Source of the DNA: a virus
IMG/VR virus record: IMGVR_UViG_3300035698_014801
Coordinates: 1 to 41,632 of that record
Reading direction: 5' to 3' (one strand)
DNA: 41,632 nt
In this document: positions 35,473-41,632 of the stretch, piece after piece
How the letters are laid out: every line of letters begins with the position of its first letter
Numbering within the stretch: position 1 is the first letter of the stretch
The notes under the pieces: generated by a model
The model's input: the letters and a program-made list of their open reading frames with translations, nothing else
What the model was told of the DNA's origin: nothing
The model's database searches: none
Position numbers and translations under genes: made by a program

Positions 35473-35752
35473 CGGAATAGCAGTAAAAAGATCTATCCCA
35501 ATAAAATGGTTTACATGGAAGGATAAAATAGAAGATCTTGAAGAATGGTGTAAACTTTTAAATGTTGAATTAAAAAATAATTTTGAATTTAAAGACAACA
35601 TTTTAAAAGTATATACTTTAGAAGGACATTCTTATCCTATTCCTGAAGGATACATTATTATACAAGGGTCTGCTGGAGAGTTTTATCCTCACGAGCCAGA
35701 ATTATTTGAAGGAAACTACATAAAACAAAAAGAATTTAAAAAAAAACAATAG
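35465..35752 (+). CDS. Small phage protein with GEFYP motif
   Basis: A 95-residue protein, starting at 35465 on the ATGATTAA overlap with prs (the frame is open slightly further upstream). The C-terminal half, SYPIPEGYIIIQGSAGEFYPHEPELFEGNY, is a domain I recall from many phage proteins of the form '[24 protein letters not shown]', of unknown function. The N-terminal half (WFTWKDKIEDLEEWCKLLN) fits the helix normally preceding it. It lies between prs and the nicotinamide phosphoribosyltransferase gene and ends with TAG, with a TGA eight codons further on. Confidence 0.8.
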   Translation: MINGIAVKRSIPIKWFTWKDKIEDLEEWCKLLNVELKNNFEFKDNILKVYTLEGHSYPIPEGYIIIQGSAGEFYPHEPELFEGNYIKQKEFKKKQ

Positions 35753-35753
35753 T

Positions 35754-37379
35754 ATGAATCCAGGATTAGCAACTGATGGATATAAAACAAGCCATCCCGC
35801 AATGTACCCAAAAGGTACAAATTTAGTAATGACTAATCTTACTGCACGTAGTGGTAAGCATGCAAACTTGCATGGATATAAAAGTAAAGGAGTACTTGCA
35901 GTAGGAGCTCCTTATGCTATTCAAAAAGTACATAACTTATTTGAGCCTTTTTTTAAAGAAAACAAAAATAGAGCATGTACTTATATTAAATCAGTATATT
36001 CTTTATACTTAGGAACACAATATGATCCTAGACTTTTCGAAGAATTACATGATTTAGGTTTTTTACCTATTGAAGTTCGTACTTTACCAGAAGGTTCTTT
36101 TGTAAAATATGGTGTACCGTTCTATACAATACACAATACAATTGACAAATTCTTTTGGTTAACTAACTTTTTAGAAACCATAATATCTTGTTACACGTGG
36201 CCTTTAATTACTGCAGCTACTACAGCCGCACATTATAGAAAACTTGTAGAGAGTAACTTGGAGGAAACTGATCCAGAATCAATGGGTGCTGCGGACTATT
36301 TATGTCATGATTTCTCAATGAGAGGTTTAATGGGATTAGATGCAGCTGAAATGATTGGCTTAGGACATTTATTTTCTTTTGTTGGTAGTGATACGTTACC
36401 TGCTATTCATGCAGCAATAACTTATTACGATGCCGGTAAAGAGAATTACGATTTCTCAGGAATATCTGCAGGAGTACCAGCTTCAGAGCATGCAGTAATG
36501 TGTGCAGGAGAAAAAGAATCAGAGATTGAGACTTTCAAACGTCTTATGAAAGTGTATCCTAAAGGAATATTATCTGTTGTATCTGATACCTGGGATTTAT
36601 GGAAAGTTCTTACTGAGTATTTACCTCAATTGAAGGATGTAATTATGCTTCGTGATGGTAAATTAGTAATACGTCCGGATTCAGGTGATCCTGTTGATAT
36701 TATTTGTGGATTAGATAATAATGTTTTTGATAGCCATTTAGAAGCTGAAAAATATTATAAAGTACATGGATTAAAAAACGTAAAGTATTACGTAAACGAT
36801 TCATTGTATGTTGTTATAAAGCACATAGGAAATCATTACAAGTACGCTAAATTAGAAGAAATTTCTGCAGATAAAGGAGTAATAGAACTTCTTTGGGATA
36901 TATTTGGTGGTACTGTAAACAAGCAAGGATTCAAAGTATTAGATCCTCATATTGGATCAATCTATGGCGATTCTATTACTTTAGATGTAGCTGAGCAAAT
37001 GTACACTCGTTTAAAAGCTAAAGGATTTGCCACTTCCAATGTTGTTTTGGGGATTGGTTCTTTCACATATCAGTATGTAACCAGAGATACTCACGGAATG
37101 GCTTTCAAAGCTACTTATGTTGAGATAAATGGTGTAGGTAGAGATATCTTTAAAGAACCCGTTACTGATGATGGCACCAAAAAGTCAGCTAAAGGACCTA
37201 TTAAAGTTTGTTGGGATTCTGAAGAAGGAGAATTTTATCTTAAGAAAGATATTAAATTTGCTGAAATTAGAAGTGCAGACAATGCTTTAAAAATAATTTA
37301 CCGTAATGGTATTTGGATTAAACGTCCAACATTAAAAGAAGTTCGTAAAAGAGTTAAAACTCAATTACGTTATTTATAA
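35754..37379 (+). CDS. nadV: Nicotinamide phosphoribosyltransferase
   Basis: A 541-residue NadV/NAMPT enzyme joining nicotinamide and PRPP to NMN, the first step of NAD salvage. Recognisable blocks: ATDGYKTSHPAMYPKGTN at the N-terminus, FSMRGLMGLDAAEMIGLGHL near 184 and GSDTLPA near 204, GVPASEHAVMCAG near 231 with the catalytic His, SVVSDTWDLWKVL near 268, and IRPDSGDPV near 303, which binds the phosphoribosyl group. Some phages use this enzyme with an NMN adenylyltransferase to rebuild NAD after NAD-depleting defences; no adenylyltransferase is in this window. Confidence 0.95.
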   Translation: MNPGLATDGYKTSHPAMYPKGTNLVMTNLTARSGKHANLHGYKSKGVLAVGAPYAIQKVHNLFEPFFKENKNRACTYIKSVYSLYLGTQYDPRLFEELHDLGFLPIEVRTLPEGSFVKYGVPFYTIHNTIDKFFWLTNFLETIISCYTWPLITAATTAAHYRKLVESNLEETDPESMGAADYLCHDFSMRGLMGLDAAEMIGLGHLFSFVGSDTLPAIHAAITYYDAGKENYDFSGISAGVPASEHAVMCAGEKESEIETFKRLMKVYPKGILSVVSDTWDLWKVLTEYLPQLKDVIMLRDGKLVIRPDSGDPVDIICGLDNNVFDSHLEAEKYYKVHGLKNVKYYVNDSLYVVIKHIGNHYKYAKLEEISADKGVIELLWDIFGGTVNKQGFKVLDPHIGSIYGDSITLDVAEQMYTRLKAKGFATSNVVLGIGSFTYQYVTRDTHGMAFKATYVEINGVGRDIFKEPVTDDGTKKSAKGPIKVCWDSEEGEFYLKKDIKFAEIRSADNALKIIYRNGIWIKRPTLKEVRKRVKTQLRYL

Positions 37380-37383
37380 ATTT

Positions 37384-37417
37384 AAAAGGGAGTCGTGTAA
37401 ACGGCCCCCTTTTTTTC
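37384..37417 (+). terminator. Terminator between convergent nadV and the large minus-strand gene
   Basis: Twelve-bp stem (37385-37396 with 37101-type partner at 37401-37412; one mismatch) with the tetraloop GTAA, then a T run. A-rich on the left side, so it may act in both directions. Confidence 0.85.
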
Positions 37418-40400
37418 TTATTTTTCAACTTCATCTACTTTGAACACAATTTTACCTGGACGGTACCTTTCTGGTACTGACTGAGGATCAAATATTCCTT
37501 GTATAACTTGCATTTCTCTAAACATGTTAGGACTTAAAAGATTTTTAATCTTAGTTGTTCCTTTATCTTGTCCTTTTTCGTATCCATAAATTTTAGAACT
37601 AGTTTTATATGGAGTACCTACTTTAGATAATGCATCAATTATATCAATTGTTCTAGATATTGAAATAGTAGGATGTTTAAAGTTATCTGCCCATTCCATG
37701 GGGTTGTAAATACCAGACATATCATGACCTAATTTAGTAAGTTCACGGTATAATAAGTTTTTCTTGTTTTTGTCGTCATCTTCATCATCAAATAACAGTC
37801 CTAACAGTGTTGCAACTGTCATAAAGTTAAGTAAGTTAACAGACATTTCAACTAAATTAGATATTTCAGATTTAGTTAAGTTTAATTCTGCTTGAAGTTC
37901 AGTGTTAAACATTAAATTTAATCCTCTACGGCTTAAAATTCCAAGTAATCGTGCCATAATCATAACAGATCCTTGTTCTACTTGAGATTCCCACTCAAAA
38001 ACAGGAACTCCTGCTTCTACTTTACCAGTTTTAACAAATCTACCTAGTGCTTTACTATCATATTTGCTCTTAAAGAGTTTGAAAGAGTAGTTAATTAAGT
38101 ACTTCTTAAATTGTAAAGCGCCTCTACCCATTGCATATGCTTCTAGATTTGAAGATCTTTCTTTCATATATGAACCATGGACTCTTGTAATAACTTCACG
38201 TATTCTTTCTAGTTCATCGTAGTTATATCCCATTAAGTCTTCAAAACCATTTATTGTTCTAATTTTACCTCTTGTTTTTCCTGTATAATTAGCGTCTTTA
38301 TCATAATTATCCCACATATTGTCTTGTACCATGGCTGCAATAACAGTAATATTAGCTGCTAAGTCTTCACCAATGGTTGATGTTTTGAATGCTGTGTTCT
38401 TTTTAAGTAATGAAGTATCTAGTAATCTTCTATCTCTTCTAAATTCGTATGTAAAATCAACATCTAATTTGAATTTCTTTTTAAGATTTCTAATCTTATC
38501 AGATGTGTCTTTATCATATACTGCTTTAGCTAATATAGCATGAGCTTTTAATACAGCTGAAGTGCTGTAATTAATACCGGTTAATTCTTCAGATTCTTCA
38601 TCTGCAATATTTAAAATTCGACGCATTCTATCACTATCAAATATTTTTTGAGATATAGATCCTTTAGCTCCTTCAATAAAGTTAAACGTATCTTCCATTA
38701 TTAAGTTTCTAAAACCTAGAATAGGTCTTAAAGGCATAATAATCCATGTACTTAGATTTCTAATTGCGTCTATCATTGCAGACCCTGGGTGGTAAGTTTT
38801 CTTTAAAGTGCTTTTAGATCCATCTTTATTTTCAACTTCAAACGTTAAAGTAAACCCATTTGATAAATATTTCTTTTCACCAAGCAATGAAGTCTTAACA
38901 AAGTTTTCTAAGAACTTTTTGTTTTGTGGAGTAACATCTTGTCCAATTTCATTTTTGGGTAATGCGCTTGACACTGCATTAAAAACCTCAATTGTTGGGT
39001 CCATATGCTTTTTCCAGACTAGATTAGATATGTGTGACACAAATATATGTTCCGTATCTAAACTATGAGTACCTACTTCTTGCACTCCTGTATTTCGGAT
39101 AGGTATTCTAAAATCTACATCTTTTACGTCAGATTTATCAGAATATTTACTAAACATTCCTTCAAATCCAGCTCCTTTAAAATATGTATTTTTAACATTG
39201 TCTTTCTTTTTTTTCAACATTCCTCTCATTCCTGATATAGTTCTTTTTTCTTGATCTGTAGGATTAAAATAAAGAGTTGGAAGCCTTCCGTCGTTTAAAT
39301 CTGATATGTATTTAAACATTTTAGCTTTTGCTATAGGATTTCTGTTAAAACTAGACATATTTTCAAGGCCGGCTTTTATCATAGATTCTTTATAGAATTT
39401 ATAATAGTCTTTTTTAACTTGGGTATCTATTTGATCATTAAATTCAGTATCAGTTTCTTGAATGAATCTCATACGATCTTCATTTTTATCAAATATCCAC
39501 ATAAATGAAGTGTACTTTTCAATATCAGTTTGTATTTGTCTTACTACTTTAGAACTTAAACTGCCATCAACTTCTTTCATTACAGCTGCTAAGTACTTAT
39601 CATGTTCTTTTACAAGATCAAAAATTTCTTTATTATATTCTTTACTTGCTTTAGACCATATACTTGATAATGCTTGTATAGTTGAATTGTCTGATACTTG
39701 CATCCACCCTACAGTCTTAGTATATAAAGACATATCGTTTTGATCATCTAGAGTAGCAAATTTCTTGTTGTGTACTCCAGTCATTAAGTTTAATAAATAC
39801 TCTAGCTGAGTTTTAATTTCAGGACGGTCTGCCATATATGAACCTGCTTTATCCATATCTCTAGTATTCCCCATTAACTTCTTAATGTTACTTTTAATTT
39901 TTTCAACTGCCTCATCATGAGATAATCCTTTTAAATCTTGAGCAGTTTCATCTAATACATTAAACTCATACCCTTTATGATCAAATAAATCAGGATTTTT
40001 CGTAACAAAATCACTTTTACCATCTGCTTTAAAGTTTTGTTTAATAACGTTAAGTGCTCGCTCCCAGTTAATTCCAATGTGTCTAGGCTCAGAGTTATCA
40101 ACCATGTTAATTATACCTGTGTTTCTAAACTTAGCATTTCTGTCTGACATTTTTATAATGAGAGCATATAATGCTATTTGAACTTCTGAACCATTTAAAG
40201 TATTTATAACAGTGTCAGTTCCTCTAAATACTGTAGATCCTCCTTGTGTAATGTTTCCAGATTTGAAATCTTTTATCATATAACTACCATCAGCATTTTT
40301 ACCAAAGATATCTACAGTTCCTGCTATTCCTAGTTCTTCATTTTCTATTACTACTTCAGATCGTAATGTAGATGTGTCTTCAATTCTTAAAAGAGTCTGA

Positions 40401-41632
40401 ATTGCTTTTAAGTCTAATTTACCTTTTGAATTTAAAAATATTTTTTTAAACTTATTTAAAGTATATCCAGGCATTTTACCACTTTCAACTGATAAAGCAC
40501 TAGCCTCTTGTGCAAGAGTACTCATAACTTTTGTATCTGCAGAGTTAGTTACTCCATGAAGTAAAATTTCTAATACTTTGTGAAAAGACTTTCCTAGACT
40601 TACTGTCTTAGTTTTTTCTTCTAAATAATGTGTAACTGCGTCTTCATATGAGAGTGTAAGAGCATCTGTTACACTTTGTTTAGTATCTTTAGAACTATTA
40701 CCCCAGAGACGATTTGCACGTATTTCAGCCATCTTTCTATCGTAGTCTTTTTCTTCTACATCAGCCATTTCTCTATTAGAATTAAAGCTTCTAATTACTC
40801 TACCAACTGCTTTTAATTTAGTATTATCTGTTGGATTAGTATATGTATCAGGATTTTCTGAACTTTTGCTAAATTCTTTATCATTAAATAATTTACTTTC
40901 TTGTGGAGTAAAATTTAAACTGTATTTCCATCCCGGATAATCTTCTAAAACGATATAAGTATCTTCTCCTTTTATGTCATACTTAAATTCATTTCCTTCA
41001 AAATGTTTATCTAAATGTTTTTTCCATTCATCTACATTTTTAACTAAAAATTTACCTTCTTTGTTTATTACATTATCTTGAAGCATTTTTCCATATACTT
41101 CAAATTCAAAACTTCCTACCGGCATTCCTTGCATAACATCTTTACTGTATAGTAATCTGTTAGCTACTGATATAAAAGGATCATTAGATAAATTTATAGG
41201 ACTTATCTTTACTTTGAAAGCAGAATACAGTATATCTGATATCCACTGATACACTCTGTACAGTACAGATTTAGGAGTAAGTTTATTTTTGTTTAAGTAT
41301 ACATCTTGAGAAACATATCCAAGATAAGTCATGACGTATTCTTCTTCTCTTGCTTCAATTGAGTCTTTACTGTATGCCATGTCTACAGCGTTTTTTACTT
41401 CTGTAGGAACTGCATTAATTAGTTCTTTCCATAATTTAGGGTCTTGTGCTCTAAGCATTGGTGCCATTACGTGACCAAATTCATGAAAAGGTGTTATAAT
41501 GCTAGCATATTTAGGATTGTATAGTATTTCTTTGTTTTCTTTATTAAATGCTCCTTTTAAAGTGTCATCATTGGTTTGTACTAAAGATAACTCTCCTCTG
41601 AACCTTTTATTAAGTTCATTAAATATTTCTAC
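37418..41632 (-). CDS. Very large multidomain protein, partial (5' end outside window)
   Basis: The minus-strand frame is open to the right edge: the ATG at 41467 is internal, since 55 more codons precede it without a stop, ending in TPFHEFGHVMAPM. HEFGH is the zinc metallopeptidase motif HExxH, with Glu residues about 40 further on. Counted from the Met at 41467, a RecB-like nuclease domain follows: LGKSFHKVLE (291-300), EELGIAGTVDIF (376-387), KDFKSG (399-404) and QIALYALII (430-438). The rest, more than 900 residues, is largely helical with one hydrophobic stretch near 1235-1255. It fits a polyvalent protein injected with the genome, as known from large phages; the late orientation agrees. 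Confidence 0.85.
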   Translation of the reverse strand, partial: VEIFNELNKRFRGELSLVQTNDDTLKGAFNKENKEILYNPKYASIITPFHEFGHVMAPMLRAQDPKLWKELINAVPTEVKNAVDMAYSKDSIEAREEEYVMTYLGYVSQDVYLNKNKLTPKSVLYRVYQWISDILYSAFKVKISPINLSNDPFISVANRLLYSKDVMQGMPVGSFEFEVYGKMLQDNVINKEGKFLVKNVDEWKKHLDKHFEGNEFKYDIKGEDTYIVLEDYPGWKYSLNFTPQESKLFNDKEFSKSSENPDTYTNPTDNTKLKAVGRVIRSFNSNREMADVEEKDYDRKMAEIRANRLWGNSSKDTKQSVTDALTLSYEDAVTHYLEEKTKTVSLGKSFHKVLEILLHGVTNSADTKVMSTLAQEASALSVESGKMPGYTLNKFKKIFLNSKGKLDLKAIQTLLRIEDTSTLRSEVVIENEELGIAGTVDIFGKNADGSYMIKDFKSGNITQGGSTVFRGTDTVINTLNGSEVQIALYALIIKMSDRNAKFRNTGIINMVDNSEPRHIGINWERALNVIKQNFKADGKSDFVTKNPDLFDHKGYEFNVLDETAQDLKGLSHDEAVEKIKSNIKKLMGNTRDMDKAGSYMADRPEIKTQLEYLLNLMTGVHNKKFATLDDQNDMSLYTKTVGWMQVSDNSTIQALSSIWSKASKEYNKEIFDLVKEHDKYLAAVMKEVDGSLSSKVVRQIQTDIEKYTSFMWIFDKNEDRMRFIQETDTEFNDQIDTQVKKDYYKFYKESMIKAGLENMSSFNRNPIAKAKMFKYISDLNDGRLPTLYFNPTDQEKRTISGMRGMLKKKKDNVKNTYFKGAGFEGMFSKYSDKSDVKDVDFRIPIRNTGVQEVGTHSLDTEHIFVSHISNLVWKKHMDPTIEVFNAVSSALPKNEIGQDVTPQNKKFLENFVKTSLLGEKKYLSNGFTLTFEVENKDGSKSTLKKTYHPGSAMIDAIRNLSTWIIMPLRPILGFRNLIMEDTFNFIEGAKGSISQKIFDSDRMRRILNIADEESEELTGINYSTSAVLKAHAILAKAVYDKDTSDKIRNLKKKFKLDVDFTYEFRRDRRLLDTSLLKKNTAFKTSTIGEDLAANITVIAAMVQDNMWDNYDKDANYTGKTRGKIRTINGFEDLMGYNYDELERIREVITRVHGSYMKERSSNLEAYAMGRGALQFKKYLINYSFKLFKSKYDSKALGRFVKTGKVEAGVPVFEWESQVEQGSVMIMARLLGILSRRGLNLMFNTELQAELNLTKSEISNLVEMSVNLLNFMTVATLLGLLFDDEDDDKNKKNLLYRELTKLGHDMSGIYNPMEWADNFKHPTISISRTIDIIDALSKVGTPYKTSSKIYGYEKGQDKGTTKIKNLLSPNMFREMQVIQGIFDPQSVPERYRPGKIVFKVDEVEK

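Noticed and set aside
38319-39743. Plus-strand ORFs inside the giant minus-strand gene
   Set aside because: They are antisense shadows of a continuous coding frame.
1-41632. Genome-wide TAG to amino acid recoding
   Set aside because: Several well-defined genes end in TAG with no homologous extension, and the long late-type frame has no internal TAG. The CTA tRNA alone is not enough.
1-41632. CRISPR array or insertion sequence
   Set aside because: No regularly spaced repeats and no transposase-like frame were seen.

Overview
The window looks like a segment of a large, AT-rich, double-stranded DNA tailed phage that infects Bacteroidota. Genes are packed head to tail with one-base or ATGA overlaps, and Shine-Dalgarno sequences are not evident. 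Several transcription units are preceded by the Bacteroidota -7 element TAnnTTTG. The gene content (family A DNA polymerase, DnaB-like helicase, primase, class II ribonucleotide reductase, ThyX, dUTPase, UDG, rIIA/rIIB-like pair, a very large late-type protein) fits a crAss-like or similar large phage. No capsid, portal or terminase gene lies in the window, so the exact group is open.

Layout. 1-1002: almost gene-free, with a broken XRE-type HTH remnant and one tRNA-like fold. 1003-4892: small unknown and membrane proteins, interrupted at 2512-2916 by two tRNA halves in inverted order and an amber-suppressor-type tRNA. 4862-14500: replication block (polymerase split by a group I intron carrying an HNH gene, SF2 helicase, DnaB-like ATPase, Sak4-like ATPase, probable SSB, primase, PD-(D/E)XK nuclease). 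14497-23923: rIIA/rIIB-like pair, RecB-type nuclease, UDG, dUTPase, class II RNR. 24097-30234: 23 tRNA genes in four operons mixed with small phage genes. 30244-37379: nucleotide and NAD metabolism (ThyX, dNMP kinase, PPP-type phosphatase, exonuclease, PRPP synthetase, nicotinamide phosphoribosyltransferase). 37418-41632, minus strand: a very large protein that runs off the right edge, with a HEFGH metallopeptidase motif and a RecB-like nuclease domain.

The most interesting feature is the control of the tRNA genes. Each of the four tRNA operons (A plus, B minus, C plus, D minus) is preceded by a -7 box, then a 22-27 codon ORF beginning Met-Lys, then an intrinsic terminator. The core of each small peptide is built from the amino acids carried by the tRNAs of that same operon: A (Leu, Leu, Ser, Tyr) has SYSLLSLSLNL; B (Cys, Phe, Trp, Gly, Lys, Thr, Arg-UCU) has CGFCRWTCKGC; C (Met/Ile-CAU, Ala, Ile, Val, Met, Asn, Asp) has IINIDMINVADNI; D (Pro, Glu, Gln, His, Arg-ACG) has QHTHRIEQPE. 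Even the two Arg tRNAs match their own leader codon (AGA in B, CGC in D). In A, B and C a segment of the leader can pair with the 5' arm of the terminator, as in classical amino-acid operon attenuation; in D this is weak. I infer that loss of any tRNA of a set stalls the ribosome on the leader, opens the terminator and switches on the phage replacement tRNAs: a four-channel tRNA-depletion sensor that together covers all 20 amino acids. A likely purpose is resistance to tRNA-cleaving host defences or to tRNA decay during infection. I know of no described phage system of this kind, but could not search.
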